Positions 17,221 to 26,661 are shown, numbered from the stretch's first letter. The stretch is DNA of 64,000 nt from CBDDEH01 sp965226865 (GCA_965226865.1 CBDDEH010000004.1:930001-994000); one strand, 5' to 3'. The notes: generated by a model from the sequence alone, not told the origin. Numbers and translations: made by a program.

Positions 17221-18876
17221 ATGGATTCTCCCTACGATCCTAGTACGCGTCCCACCGAGTCGTTATCTCAAACAGTAAGTCTGTCACAGTTACCCTGGTC
17301 GCGAGTCGTTGTGAGCGTTCTCGGTGTGCTTCTCGCCATACTTCTGGCGGCTCTTGACCAGACCATCGTCGCCACAGCCCTTCCTAGAGTGGTAGCCGAT
17401 CTGGGTGGGTTCGACCAGTTTGCCTGGGTGTTTACCGCCTATATGTTGGCGTCCACCGCCAGCATCCCGGTGATGGGCAAGCTTTCCGATATTTATGGTC
17501 GGAAGTGGTTGTTGATGGCAGGGATAGTAGTATTCCTGATAGGTTCCGGGTTGTCCGGCGCTGCCCAGAACATGACGCAACTGATCCTGTTCCGTGGTCT
17601 CCAAGGTCTGGGGGCCGGCAGCATAATAGCCAACTCCTATGCGGTCGTCGGGGATGTGTTTCCACCCGTTCAGCGTGGAAAATGGATAGGAGTTATTGGG
17701 AGTGTGTTTGCGATAGCTATTATTGCTGGACCTCTCGCCGGCGGTTTCGTCACCGACCACCTCACCTGGCGGTGGATATTCTTCGTGAACATTCCTATCG
17801 GGCTGGTCGCGTTGGTCGTGATCATGAAGGGAATGGTCAACATACGGGACCCGCAAGTTAAACGATCTTTGGACGTACGTGGTGTTGCGACTTTGGTGGC
17901 GAGCGTAGTTTCCCTCCTGTTGGCATTAACACTGGCTGGTGGAGAGTACCCTTGGAATTCTCCTGAGGTTATAGGGCTGTTTTCTTTTTCCTTTCTCATG
18001 GCGTTGCTGTTCGTCAAAGTGGAAGGCAGCGCAGAGGAACCCGTGATTCCCAGATCTCTTTTCCGTAATCCCATATTTACCGTGGCCACAATAGCCACTT
18101 TCCTGACAGCAATTGGGATGTTTGGCGGTATCCTCTTCATTCCTATGTTTGTGCAAGGGGTAATCGGGTCATCTGCCACCAACGCGGGATTGACTTTGGT
18201 CCCCATGATGTTGAGCGGTGTGGTTACCGCGGTCATAGCCGGCCAGATCATATCTCGTACTGGACGTTACAGGTTGTTGGGGATTGCAAGTGTGGCCGTC
18301 ATGACAGCGGGCGCATACATGCTGACTCGCCTTGACTCCGACTCTTCAACCTCGGATGCTATTGTCGCCGTAGTTGTAGCCGGAGCCGGCTTGGGCGGCA
18401 CTTTGCCAACCTTTATGATCGCCGTCCAGAACGCCTTTCCACATCACAAGCTCGGAGTGGTAACCGCTTCGATCCAATTCTCACGCAACATGGGTGGAGC
18501 GGTGGGCACTGCTGTGTTGGGTTCTTTCATGGCCATCCGGCTCGGCAATCGCCTGACAACGTCTGTCGAGCCTGAGCAGTTGGAAGTGCTGCCGCCGGAA
18601 GTTGTTAATAAACTTACCGATGCCCAGACTCTAGTTCATCCGGATACGATGGACGACCTTCGAGCTCTTGCAGAGCAGGCAGAAGGGGGTACTGTCGCTT
18701 TCGTTTCTGCCGTGGACAGCCTTCGTACTGCCCTTGGAGCTGCGATGAACGATGTGTTCCTTCTAGGGTTCGGGATCATTGCCTTCGCGCTGCTCGTCAC
18801 CTTGTTCTTCAAAGAGGTCCCCCTTCGCGACACCATGGAGACGGCGACAGAGGTCTCCTCGCGAAAATCGGATTAG
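17221..18876 (+). CDS. MFS drug exporter, DHA2 (EmrB/QacA) family, 14 TM
   Basis: Proton-driven multidrug efflux pump of 551 residues. After a polar N-terminus the motif LAALDQTIVATALPRV (about 43-58), diagnostic for the DHA2 family, is followed by GKLSDIYGRKWLL (motif A), RGLQGLGAGS (motif B) and GPLAGGFVTDHLTWRWIFFVNIPIG (motif C region). Hydrophobicity suggests 14 helices, with a soluble segment near 445-510 before the last helix. The ATG at 17221 has no Shine-Dalgarno and directly follows a TAGAAT box (17212-17217), so the message may be leaderless. Substrate unknown. Confidence 0.93.
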   Translation: MDSPYDPSTRPTESLSQTVSLSQLPWSRVVVSVLGVLLAILLAALDQTIVATALPRVVADLGGFDQFAWVFTAYMLASTASIPVMGKLSDIYGRKWLLMAGIVVFLIGSGLSGAAQNMTQLILFRGLQGLGAGSIIANSYAVVGDVFPPVQRGKWIGVIGSVFAIAIIAGPLAGGFVTDHLTWRWIFFVNIPIGLVALVVIMKGMVNIRDPQVKRSLDVRGVATLVASVVSLLLALTLAGGEYPWNSPEVIGLFSFSFLMALLFVKVEGSAEEPVIPRSLFRNPIFTVATIATFLTAIGMFGGILFIPMFVQGVIGSSATNAGLTLVPMMLSGVVTAVIAGQIISRTGRYRLLGIASVAVMTAGAYMLTRLDSDSSTSDAIVAVVVAGAGLGGTLPTFMIAVQNAFPHHKLGVVTASIQFSRNMGGAVGTAVLGSFMAIRLGNRLTTSVEPEQLEVLPPEVVNKLTDAQTLVHPDTMDDLRALAEQAEGGTVAFVSAVDSLRTALGAAMNDVFLLGFGIIAFALLVTLFFKEVPLRDTMETATEVSSRKSD

Positions 18877-18917
18877 CCACCATATCCCAGATCGACGCCA
18901 TCAACTCCAAAATATTG

Positions 18918-18946
18918 TTGACACTATTTGTATTTACTGGTAAATT
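18918..18946 (+). promoter_or_regulatory. Strong predicted promoter of the ribosomal superoperon
   Basis: A perfect TTGACA (18918-18923), a 17-bp spacer and TAAATT (18941-18946) stand 39 bp before the rpsL ATG, in an AT-rich stretch that contrasts with the flanking GC-rich genes. It is the best promoter match ahead of the whole rpsL-rpsI run and probably drives it. Confidence 0.75.
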
Positions 18947-18984
18947 ACTTTCTTAGCGCCTAACATGGGTGTGGAGTTAGAGGT

Positions 18985-19416
18985 ATGCCCACCGTCAGCC
19001 AACTGGTGAGAAAAGGCAGGAAAAACGTCAAGCGGAAGACTAAAGCTCCCGCTATGCACTGGCTCCAAAACACCCTGAAGAACCGGGTATATTGGGGCCC
19101 TGGAGCACCTCAACGTCGTGGAGTGTGCGTGCAGGTCCGGACTATGACGCCTAAGAAGCCCAACTCGGCCCTCAGGAAGATTGCCCGAGTCCGCCTCACC
19201 AATGGCATCGAGGTTACCGCCTATATAGGAGGCGAAGGGCATAACTTACAGGAGCATTCTGTAGTCTTGCTGCGCGGCGGCAGGGTCAAGGACCTCCCTG
19301 GGGTCCGCTATCATGTCGTAAGAGGGGCCTTGGACTGCCTGGGCGTTAGCTCTCGCAGGCGCGGACGCAGCAAGTACGGGGCCGAACGGCCCAAGGGTGG
19401 GGCGGCGGCCCAGTAA
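18985..19416 (+). CDS. rpsL: 30S ribosomal protein S12
   Basis: Decoding-centre protein of the small subunit. The 143 residues contain MPTVSQLVRKGRK at the N-terminus and the conserved loop KKPNSALRKIARVRL that carries the streptomycin-sensitive lysine, followed by PGVRYHVVRGALD. The C-terminal residues (after SKYGAERPK) are a short Gly/Ala tail. It is the first gene of the superoperon, 56 bp before rpsG. Confidence 0.99.
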   Translation: MPTVSQLVRKGRKNVKRKTKAPAMHWLQNTLKNRVYWGPGAPQRRGVCVQVRTMTPKKPNSALRKIARVRLTNGIEVTAYIGGEGHNLQEHSVVLLRGGRVKDLPGVRYHVVRGALDCLGVSSRRRGRSKYGAERPKGGAAAQ

Positions 19417-19472
19417 CCAACGCGCTGACATTTTCCCCGGCTCCTCGCGAGTTCGGGGTGGCAGGAATTGTT

Positions 19473-19943
19473 ATGTCCAGACGAAGACGGGCCGAACGGC
19501 GGCTTGTGTCACCGGATCCAAGATACGGCAGTGTTGAGTTGGCCCGCTTCATCAATAGGGTGATGGAGCGGGGTAAGTTGACTACTGCTCAACGCGTTGT
19601 TTACGGTGCCTTGGATGTCGTGGAGAAAGATGTGAAAAGAGACCCGGTAGAGGTGTTTAACCAGGCTTTGAAAAACGCCACACCACTCCTTGAGGTTAAA
19701 CCCAGGCGAGTAGGTGGTGCTACCTATCAAGTACCAACCGAGTTACGTCCTAACCGGAGTGAAGCCCTGGCTATGCGGTGGATCATCAAAGGAGCTATCA
19801 GCCGAAAAGGCATGCCTATGAGGCGCAAGTTGGCCCTAGAGCTGATGGACGCTTCCAGGGGCGATGGCTCGGCAGTTAAGCGCCGAGAGGAATTGCACCG
19901 CATGGCTGAAGCCAACCGGGCCTTCGTGCACTACAGGTGGTAA
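19473..19943 (+). CDS. rpsG: 30S ribosomal protein S7
   Basis: 16S rRNA 3'-domain assembly protein. The frame is open from GTG 19458, but ATG at 19473 (MSRRRRAERR) has AGGA 7 nt upstream and gives 156 residues, the normal S7 length; I choose it. Typical segments are VSPDPRYGSVELARFINRVM and GGATYQVPTELRPNR. Between rpsL and fusA in the standard str order. Confidence 0.99.
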   Translation: MSRRRRAERRLVSPDPRYGSVELARFINRVMERGKLTTAQRVVYGALDVVEKDVKRDPVEVFNQALKNATPLLEVKPRRVGGATYQVPTELRPNRSEALAMRWIIKGAISRKGMPMRRKLALELMDASRGDGSAVKRREELHRMAEANRAFVHYRW

Positions 19944-19985
19944 TACGCTTGAGCTAGTGCGGTCCGGTCGCGCAGGTCTGAAACT

Positions 19986-22055
19986 ATGTCTAACAAGTTT
20001 CCGATAGACCACATTCGCAATATGGGCTTTATTGCCCATATCGACGCTGGCAAGACCAGCGTTACCGAACGTGTATTGTATCTGTCAGGTCGTATTCATA
20101 AGGTTGGCGGCGTGGACCAAGGGACGACCGTGATGGACTGGATGCCCCAAGAAAAAGAACGGGGAATTACCATCACCGCCGCGGCCACAACCTGCCTTTG
20201 GAAGGAACATAGGGTTAACATTATCGACACTCCAGGCCACGTAGACTTTACCGCGGAGGTAGAGCGAAGCCTGCGGGTGCTGGACGGCGGCGTTGTCGTG
20301 CTGGACGCAGTAGCCGGAGTCCAGCCTCAGTCGGAGACTGTCTGGAGGCAGGCGGATAAGTACAACGTGCCCAGGATTTGTTTCGTAAACAAGATGGATA
20401 GAGTGGGGGCAAGCTTCGATCGTACTCTGGATTCCATCAGACACCGACTCGGGGCAAACCCAGTGCCAGTCCAACTCCCCCTCGTAAACGATGCTGCCTT
20501 CGTGGGCATCGTCGATCTCATCGAGAGCAACGCCTTGTTCTACGAGGATAGAAACGGATCAGCGCCTGAAGAGGCTCCTATTCCCCAGGAATATCAGAAG
20601 GACTACGAACGATACCGGGAAGCCATGATCGAGAAGATTGTGGAGACCGACGATGCCCTGATGATCAAGTATCTTGAGGGCGAAGACTTAAAGGCAGACG
20701 ACCTGAGAGCGGCACTGCAAAAAGCAACGATAGACGGAAAACTTGTACCTGTCCTTGCCGGTAGCGCAACCATGGGCTATGGCATCCATTCTCTGATGGA
20801 TGCCATAATTTTTTACCTGCCGTCGCCTCGGGATGTTCCACCATTGACAGCCACTCTTCTTCAAACTGGTGAGAAGGTCATTCGGGAGGCTCGAGATGAT
20901 GCGCCTCTGGCCGCCCTGGCATTCAAAGTAATGTCCGATCCCTTCGTTGGAAGGCTGGTTTATCTTAGGATTTACTCGGGGACGGTAAAGGCCGGATCGG
21001 CCGTCCTAAACGTGACTAAAGAGATACCCGAACGGATGGGTCGGGTCATTCAAATGCACGCCAACCGTCGCGAAGAAGTTGACGAGGTGGCCGCTGGCAA
21101 CATCTGCGCCGCCGTCGGACTCAAGGGCACCTTCACGGGTGATACGATATGTACCAAAGAATCTCCGGTTATCTTGGAGCCACCTAAGTTTCCTACTCCC
21201 GTGATCTCAGTCGCCATCGAACCGAGGACCAGAGGAGACCAGGATAAGCTGGGCGATGCCTTGAAAAAGCTGACTGAGGAAGACCCCACATTTGAAGTCC
21301 GCTACAACAATGAGACCGGCCAGACTACAATATCCGGCATGGGGGAGTTGCATCTGGAAGTGCTGGTAGAGAGGATACGGCGGGAGTTCAGCGTCGAGGC
21401 ATCCGTCGGCACGCCCAAAGTCGCTTACAGAGAGGCCATCACCATACCCGTGCGCTCAGAGGGCAGGTTTGTACGGCAAAGTGGAGGAAGGGGCCAGTAC
21501 GGTCACGTGTGGCTTGAGATAGAGCCCGGAGAACGAGGCCAAGGCTTCAAATTCGAAAACCGCATCCAGGGCGGCGTGATACCCAAAGAATACATTCCGG
21601 CCGTCAAGGCAGGAGTGAGAGAGAGTATCGACAATGGTCCCCTCGCTGGATACTCAATTGTGGACCTAACAGTGACATTGGTGGACGGTAGCTATCACAG
21701 TGTAGATTCGTCGGAGATCGCGTTCAAAGCTGCTGGGTCTATAGCCCTGAGGGACGGAGTTCGAAAGGCCAAACCGATCCTGCTAGAGCCTATTGTCGGG
21801 CTGGACGTCGTGACTCCTGGAGAGTTCTTGGGCGATATCCTGGGAGACCTCGGCTCACGGAGAGCCCAGATCAAGAGTATTGAGGGCCAGGAGGCGTTGC
21901 AGACTGTTCGGGCGTTGCTGCCCTTGGCCGAAAGTTTCTCCTACACCACCACCATTCGGTCCCTCACCCAGGGAAGAGCCACGTACACCATGGAGTTTAG
22001 CAGCTACGAGCCTGTGCCCAATAACCTGGTTCAGGAACTGATTCGAGCAGCCTAG
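19986..22055 (+). CDS. fusA: Elongation factor G
   Basis: Canonical translocase GTPase of 689 residues: G1 AHIDAGKT (17-24), switch I QEKERGITITAAATT, G3 DTPGHVDF with the catalytic His retained, G4 NKMD. Domains II-V follow to the C-terminal SLTQGRATYTMEFSSYEPVP. In many bacteria tuf comes next; here rpsJ follows after 14 bp, and no tuf is in the window. The second, diverged EF-G-like protein is at 10252-12303. Confidence 0.99.
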   Translation: MSNKFPIDHIRNMGFIAHIDAGKTSVTERVLYLSGRIHKVGGVDQGTTVMDWMPQEKERGITITAAATTCLWKEHRVNIIDTPGHVDFTAEVERSLRVLDGGVVVLDAVAGVQPQSETVWRQADKYNVPRICFVNKMDRVGASFDRTLDSIRHRLGANPVPVQLPLVNDAAFVGIVDLIESNALFYEDRNGSAPEEAPIPQEYQKDYERYREAMIEKIVETDDALMIKYLEGEDLKADDLRAALQKATIDGKLVPVLAGSATMGYGIHSLMDAIIFYLPSPRDVPPLTATLLQTGEKVIREARDDAPLAALAFKVMSDPFVGRLVYLRIYSGTVKAGSAVLNVTKEIPERMGRVIQMHANRREEVDEVAAGNICAAVGLKGTFTGDTICTKESPVILEPPKFPTPVISVAIEPRTRGDQDKLGDALKKLTEEDPTFEVRYNNETGQTTISGMGELHLEVLVERIRREFSVEASVGTPKVAYREAITIPVRSEGRFVRQSGGRGQYGHVWLEIEPGERGQGFKFENRIQGGVIPKEYIPAVKAGVRESIDNGPLAGYSIVDLTVTLVDGSYHSVDSSEIAFKAAGSIALRDGVRKAKPILLEPIVGLDVVTPGEFLGDILGDLGSRRAQIKSIEGQEALQTVRALLPLAESFSYTTTIRSLTQGRATYTMEFSSYEPVPNNLVQELIRAA

Positions 22056-22069
22056 CTGTTGAGGAGCGC

Positions 22070-22381
22070 ATGACAACCAGCCAAAAGATAAGGATAGTGT
22101 TAAAGGCCTTTGACCACAGGTCACTGGATCTGTCTGCTGGTCAAATCGTGGAAACAGCCGAGCGCACCGGTGCGCTGGTGGCTGGCCCAGTTCCGCTGCC
22201 GACGCATATACGCCGTTTCTGCGTAATCAGGTCACCTCATGTGGACAAGGACTCCAGGGAGCATTTCGAGATAAGGACGCACAAGCGACTGATCGATATC
22301 TTGGACCCCACTTCAAAGACCATCGACTCACTGACGAGGCTGAACTTGCCCGCCGGTGTAGATATTTCAATCAAGCTGTGA
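22070..22381 (+). CDS. rpsJ: 30S ribosomal protein S10
   Basis: The 103-residue S10, also the NusE transcription antitermination factor. It contains KIRIVLKAFDHRSLDLSAGQIVETA and the conserved HFEIRTHKRLIDI segment. GAGGAG precedes ATG 22070. Its stop overlaps the rplC start (TGATG), so translation is probably coupled. Confidence 0.99.
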   Translation: MTTSQKIRIVLKAFDHRSLDLSAGQIVETAERTGALVAGPVPLPTHIRRFCVIRSPHVDKDSREHFEIRTHKRLIDILDPTSKTIDSLTRLNLPAGVDISIKL

Positions 22382-22995
22382 TGATACAAGGATTACTTGG
22401 TAAGAAGATCGGAATGAGCCAGGTGTTTCGCCAGGACGGCCGAGTTATTCCTGTTACCGTGGTCCAGGCAGGCCCATGCACCGTTACCCAGATAAAAACA
22501 GTCGGCAACGATGGCTACGAAGCAGTGCAATTGGGATATGGAGATGCAAAGCGGCTCAACAAACCGCGCAAAGGGCATTTGGGCAAAAACGGGTTGTTTC
22601 GCCATCTCCGAGAGTTCTCCGTCGACAACCTGGAGGGAGTCGAAGTAGGGCAGCAAGTTACAGTTGAACTATTCGAACCTGGAGAGAAAGTCGGCGTCAT
22701 TGGCGTATCCAAAGGAAGAGGTTTTCAAGGTGGAATGAAACGCCACGGGTTTCACGGTGGTCCCAGGACTCATGGTCAGTCTGACAGGGCAAGGGCTCCA
22801 GGCTCCATCGGTGCGGGCACGACTCCAGGCAGAGTTTTACCAGGCAAGAAAATGGCGGGACACATGGGTGCGACCAGTGTGACGGTGAAGAGGGCCGAAG
22901 TAGTCGAGGTTGATACTGAACGAAACCTCCTCATGATCCGGGGCGGGCTGCCAGGCGCTCCCAACAGCCTGGTGACTATACGGAAGATTAAGTAG
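22381..22995 (+). CDS. rplC: 50S ribosomal protein L3
   Basis: Early-assembly protein near the peptidyl-transferase centre. ATG 22381 (MIQGLLGKKIGMSQVF) fits the family; a GTG three bases upstream would add only one residue. The GVSKGRGFQGGMKRHGF loop that reaches toward the catalytic centre is present, as is RAPGSIGAGTTPGRVLPGKKMAGHMG. 204 residues, normal length. Confidence 0.99.
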   Translation: MIQGLLGKKIGMSQVFRQDGRVIPVTVVQAGPCTVTQIKTVGNDGYEAVQLGYGDAKRLNKPRKGHLGKNGLFRHLREFSVDNLEGVEVGQQVTVELFEPGEKVGVIGVSKGRGFQGGMKRHGFHGGPRTHGQSDRARAPGSIGAGTTPGRVLPGKKMAGHMGATSVTVKRAEVVEVDTERNLLMIRGGLPGAPNSLVTIRKIK

Positions 22996-22999
22996 GGTT

Positions 23000-23710
23000 A
23001 TGGAGCTTCCAGTAAAGAACGTAAAAGGCAAAGTAGTCGGCACCGCTAATCTTAGCGATGCCGTTTTCGGCGTTCCCATGAATAGCGCTGTTGTTCACCA
23101 GGCCATGGTAATGTACGAGTCGAACCAACGTCAGGGGACTCATGACACCAAGACCAGGGCCGAGGTATCCGGCGGAGGACGTAAACCATGGCCTCAGAAA
23201 CATACGGGAAGGGCGAGACAGGGCAGTATACGGTCTCCCCAGTGGCGCGGCGGCGGCGTGGTGTTCGGACCCCATCCCAGGGACCATGGCGTCGATATGC
23301 CTAGAAGAATGCGTCGCTTGGCACTCAAATGTGTTCTATCGGAAAAGGTCCGCCAGGACAAAGTAATCATCTTGAACGAACTGTCCTTTAAGTCCCCCAG
23401 CACGAAAAATATGGCGGATATCCTGAATAAACTTGGTGTTGCTTCATCCGCCCTCATCGTAACCGGAGAGCCTCAAGAAAATATGGTTCGTTCGACCCGG
23501 AATCTCCAGAAGGTCTGGACATCGCCGGTATCTGTACTAAACGCTGGGCAGCTTCTCAAGAGGGACTCCGTAATCCTAACCGTCGACGCCGTCAAGATTG
23601 CCGAGCAGCTTTGGGCGAAAGACAGTATCAACAGGACAAGCACCAAGAAAGCTTCCGCCGGAAACGATAAGAGTGCTCAGTCCCAGGGGCAGGAACGGGC
23701 CGAGTCATGA
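23000..23710 (+). CDS. rplD: 50S ribosomal protein L4
   Basis: L4 lines the peptide exit tunnel and in E. coli also represses the S10 operon. The 236-residue product has the conserved tunnel loop with GGRKPWPQKHTGRARQGSIRSPQW near 55-80. It is about 30 residues longer than E. coli L4 (201) because of a polar, low-complexity C-terminus rich in Ser, Lys and Gln. Overlaps rplW by 4 bp (ATGA). Confidence 0.98.
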   Translation: MELPVKNVKGKVVGTANLSDAVFGVPMNSAVVHQAMVMYESNQRQGTHDTKTRAEVSGGGRKPWPQKHTGRARQGSIRSPQWRGGGVVFGPHPRDHGVDMPRRMRRLALKCVLSEKVRQDKVIILNELSFKSPSTKNMADILNKLGVASSALIVTGEPQENMVRSTRNLQKVWTSPVSVLNAGQLLKRDSVILTVDAVKIAEQLWAKDSINRTSTKKASAGNDKSAQSQGQERAES

Positions 23711-23991
23711 ACGTGCATGAAGTCATCGTTCAGCCGATGATCACGGAAAAAAGCACCCTTCTCCAGGAGACTGGGAAGTATGTTTTCAAGATCGCTCTCA
23801 AGTCCAACAAGGTAGAGGTGAAGCGGGCGGTAGAGAATGCTTTCGGCGTAAAAGTCGTGGACGTAAATATCGCTAAAACCCGTGGCAAGACGAAACGCTT
23901 CGGCCCACGCTTCAAGAAGGGTCCGGATACAAAGAAAGCTATTGTCACCCTGCGAAGTGGGGATAAGATACAGTTGATCGAAGGGGTTTAG
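23707..23991 (+). CDS. rplW: 50S ribosomal protein L23
   Basis: Exit-site protein that docks trigger factor and SRP. The 94 residues include MITEKSTLLQETGKYVFKIA and the NKVEVKRAVENAFGVKV region, then the basic loop KTRGKTKRFGPRF. Normal length; 2 bp before rplB. Confidence 0.98.
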   Translation: MNVHEVIVQPMITEKSTLLQETGKYVFKIALKSNKVEVKRAVENAFGVKVVDVNIAKTRGKTKRFGPRFKKGPDTKKAIVTLRSGDKIQLIEGV

Positions 23992-23993
23992 GG

Positions 23994-24821
23994 ATGCCGC
24001 TTAAGACTCCAAAACCTAAAACACCGGGAACAAGGGATGCCGCGTTACCGTCCTTCGAGGAGATAACCAGGAGCAAGCCCGAGAAGTCTCTGTTACACTC
24101 CTTGAAGTCCAACGCAGGCCGTAATAACCGTGGCAGGATCACGATGCGGCATCGGGGGGGCGGTAGCAAGCGTAAATATAGAATTATCGATTTCAAACGC
24201 AAGAAGAACGGTGTTCCAGCCAAGGTGGCTTCGATCGAGTACGATCCCAATCGCTCAGCTCGGATTGCCCTTATCCACTACGCTGACGGAGAGAAGAATT
24301 ATATCCTGGCTCCCAACGGGCTCTCAGTGGGTGATAAGGTTGAATCAGGTCCCAACGCGGATATTAAACCGGGCAACTCACTCCCTTTGAGTAATATTCC
24401 AGCAGGAACCGTGGTGCACAATCTGGAGCTTACCCCGGGCAGAGGCGGGCAACTGGCCAGAAGCGCAGGTGTCGCCGCACAGGTACTTTCGAGGGAGGGC
24501 CCGCACGTGTTCATACGCCTTCCGTCCGGAGAAGTTCGGAAGGTGCTTGTCGAGTGCCGGGCAACGATCGGGCAACTGGGGAATCCGGACCACAAAAATG
24601 TAAAGCTCGGCAAGGCTGGAAAATCGCGATACAAGGGCCGCAGGCCAAGAGTACGAGGTGTCGCCATGAACCCGGTCGACCACCCCCACGGAGGTGGCGA
24701 GGGACGGTCGCCCATCGGGCTACCGGGTCCCAAGTCGCCCTGGGGTAAGCCGACCCTCGGTTATAAGACGAGGAACAAGAGGAAGCCCAGCCGCAACCTT
24801 ATCGTCAGAAGGAGGAAATAG
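23994..24821 (+). CDS. rplB: 50S ribosomal protein L2
   Basis: Largest 23S-binding core protein, needed for subunit association and peptidyl transfer. The 275 residues contain GRNNRGRITMRHRGGGSKR near 44-62 and the C-terminal MNPVDHPHGGGEGRSP with the functionally important histidine. Length as expected (about 273-276). Confidence 0.99.
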   Translation: MPLKTPKPKTPGTRDAALPSFEEITRSKPEKSLLHSLKSNAGRNNRGRITMRHRGGGSKRKYRIIDFKRKKNGVPAKVASIEYDPNRSARIALIHYADGEKNYILAPNGLSVGDKVESGPNADIKPGNSLPLSNIPAGTVVHNLELTPGRGGQLARSAGVAAQVLSREGPHVFIRLPSGEVRKVLVECRATIGQLGNPDHKNVKLGKAGKSRYKGRRPRVRGVAMNPVDHPHGGGEGRSPIGLPGPKSPWGKPTLGYKTRNKRKPSRNLIVRRRK

Positions 24822-24823
24822 GG

Positions 24824-25114
24824 ATGTCCAGGTCTAGGAAGAAGGGCCCTTACATACATCCCAAGCTGGAAAAAAAGGTGCTGGCGATCCAAAACGCTGG
24901 GTCTAAAACCGTTATACGCACGTGGTCTAGGGCTTCTACAATCATGCCAGAAATGGTGGGATTAACGATAGCGGTCCATGACGGGCGTAGACACGTCCCT
25001 ATCTTCATTACTGAAAATACGGTGGGTCATAAGCTGGGCGAGTTTGCCCCAACTCGAACCTTCAGAGGTCATGTTGCCAGGTCTGAACGAACCACGCAGA
25101 TCAAGAAAAGTTAG
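24824..25114 (+). CDS. rpsS: 30S ribosomal protein S19
   Basis: Head protein of the small subunit contacting the A-site region. The 96 residues begin MSRSRKKGPYIHPKLEKKV and contain ITENTVGHKLGEFAPTRTFRGH. Begins 2 bp after rplB with GGAGG in the rplB 3' end. Confidence 0.99.
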   Translation: MSRSRKKGPYIHPKLEKKVLAIQNAGSKTVIRTWSRASTIMPEMVGLTIAVHDGRRHVPIFITENTVGHKLGEFAPTRTFRGHVARSERTTQIKKS

Positions 25115-25130
25115 TTAGGGAAGGATCATA

Positions 25131-25478
25131 GTGCCGGAAGTCAAGGCTATATCCAAGAACGTAGGGGCCTCGCCGATGAGGCTCAAGCCCATCGTCGATT
25201 TGGTGAGGGGCAAGGCTGTGCAAGACGCACTGAACACCTTGAGTCTGTTGCAATCACCCTGGGCCAGGACCGTGTCCAAGACCATCAAGTCGGCATCGGC
25301 CAACGCTGAGAACAACCTGTTAATGGACCCCGATGACCTGGTCATCGTAAGAATCACCGCCGACGGTGCCAGATCGTTGAAGAGAATCCAGCCAAGAGCA
25401 AGAGGTCGCGTAGGCCGCATCTCCAAAAGGTCCAGTCACCTGACGGTGACGGTCAACTCAAGGGAGGAGGCCAGCTAG
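25131..25478 (+). CDS. rplV: 50S ribosomal protein L22
   Basis: Exit-tunnel protein. GTG start at 25131 with GGAAGG upstream; 115 residues with KNVGASPMRLKPIVDLVRGK at the N-terminus and the tunnel hairpin RIQPRARGRVGRISKRSSHL. Its stop codon overlaps the rpsC start by 1 bp (TAGTG). Confidence 0.98.
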   Translation: MPEVKAISKNVGASPMRLKPIVDLVRGKAVQDALNTLSLLQSPWARTVSKTIKSASANAENNLLMDPDDLVIVRITADGARSLKRIQPRARGRVGRISKRSSHLTVTVNSREEAS

Positions 25479-26218
25479 TGGGGAACAAGACACATCCCGT
25501 AGGTTTTAGGCTTGGGATCGTAAAAGACTGGCAGACCCACTGGTACGCCCCCACAGGTAAAGACTACAGAGCCTTGGTACTGGAAGACCTGAGGATCCGT
25601 CAGGCCATCAATGCAGAATACAAGGACTTCTCCAATGCGGATATTGCCAGGATAGAGATTGACAGAGGCACCCAGGACATTGTGGCAAACGTGCATTCTG
25701 CAAGGCCTGGGATTCTTATCGGAAGGGATGGGGAGCGGGTCAAAAAACTCAGAACGAGATTGGAAAATGTAACCAGCAAGAGGATTCAGCTCAACATCAT
25801 AGAGATATCTCAGCCAGAGCTGAACGCCTACCTGGTCGCAAGAAACATCGCCGACCAGTTGGAGCGCAGGGTCTCATACAGACGAGCTATGCGTCAGGCG
25901 GCCCAACGGGCAATGCAGGCAGGAGCAAAGGGAATAAAGATCATAGTCAGTGGACGTATCTCGGGCTCCGAAATAGCTCGGCGCGAAAAGCTGATGGAAG
26001 GAAGAGTGCCGCTTCATACACTCAGGGCTGATATCGACTATAACCTCGCCGAGGCCAGGACTCTTATGGGAATGTGTGGCGTCAAGGTGTGGATGTATAA
26101 GGGTGACATTCTTCCTCCAGCTGCTGAAGAGGCGATGGAGGAGATGGAGACCATCGAAGTGACTGTCCACTCTGAAGATGCAGAGGAGGAGCCTGATGCT
26201 ACAACCGAAACGGCTTAA
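25478..26218 (+). CDS. rpsC: 30S ribosomal protein S3
   Basis: mRNA-entry-site protein with an N-terminal KH domain. Start GTG 25478 (MGNKTHPVGFRLGIVKDW). The KH motif RPGILIGRDGERVKKLR is near 74-90, and the C-terminal domain has QAGAKGIKIIVSGRISGSEIAR. The last 30 or so residues are acidic (EEAMEEMETIE...). It overlaps rplP by 23 bp. Confidence 0.99.
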   Translation: MGNKTHPVGFRLGIVKDWQTHWYAPTGKDYRALVLEDLRIRQAINAEYKDFSNADIARIEIDRGTQDIVANVHSARPGILIGRDGERVKKLRTRLENVTSKRIQLNIIEISQPELNAYLVARNIADQLERRVSYRRAMRQAAQRAMQAGAKGIKIIVSGRISGSEIARREKLMEGRVPLHTLRADIDYNLAEARTLMGMCGVKVWMYKGDILPPAAEEAMEEMETIEVTVHSEDAEEEPDATTETA

Positions 26219-26633
26219 GTATCGGAAAATGCACAGACAACGCCGAAAAGGCGTGGCTACCTCCGGCAGTCAAGTGGATTTTGGGGACTATGGTCTGAAG
26301 GCGATGGAGTGTGGGTGGATAACTGCTCGTCAGATAGAGTCGGCTCGTATCGCTATCACCAGATATCTCCAGCGCGGCGGCAAAGTCTGGGTTCGCCTGT
26401 TCCCCGACAAGTCAGTTAGTAAAAAGGCTGCGGAGACGAGGATGGGCGGAGGAAAAGCTGCCGTAGATCACTGGGTTTCTGTGGTTCGTCCCGGCAGAAT
26501 CATGTTCGAGGTTGGAAGCGTCAGAGGAGACCTGGCAGTCAAGGCCCTGAGGCTTGCATCGTACAAGTTACCCATCGCTACAAAGACTGTGAGGCGAGAT
26601 AATCTTCTTACGGCGGCAGGCGAAGAGCTTTAA
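26196..26633 (+). CDS. rplP: 50S ribosomal protein L16
   Basis: A-site-proximal 23S protein. The frame is open from 26178, but L16 proteins begin MLQPKRLKYRK, so ATG 26196 is the start; this gives 145 residues and puts the start inside the end of rpsC. Conserved RMGGGKAAVDHWVSVVRPGRIMFEV is present. GAGGAG precedes the start within rpsC. Confidence 0.98.
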   Translation: MLQPKRLKYRKMHRQRRKGVATSGSQVDFGDYGLKAMECGWITARQIESARIAITRYLQRGGKVWVRLFPDKSVSKKAAETRMGGGKAAVDHWVSVVRPGRIMFEVGSVRGDLAVKALRLASYKLPIATKTVRRDNLLTAAGEEL

Positions 26634-26661
26634 CGCAGATAGTTGAAGTGGAGTAGAAGTA

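Noticed and set aside
17670..18251. Minus-strand 193-codon frame inside the MFS exporter gene
   Set aside because: Antisense shadow of membrane-helix codons; no support as a gene.
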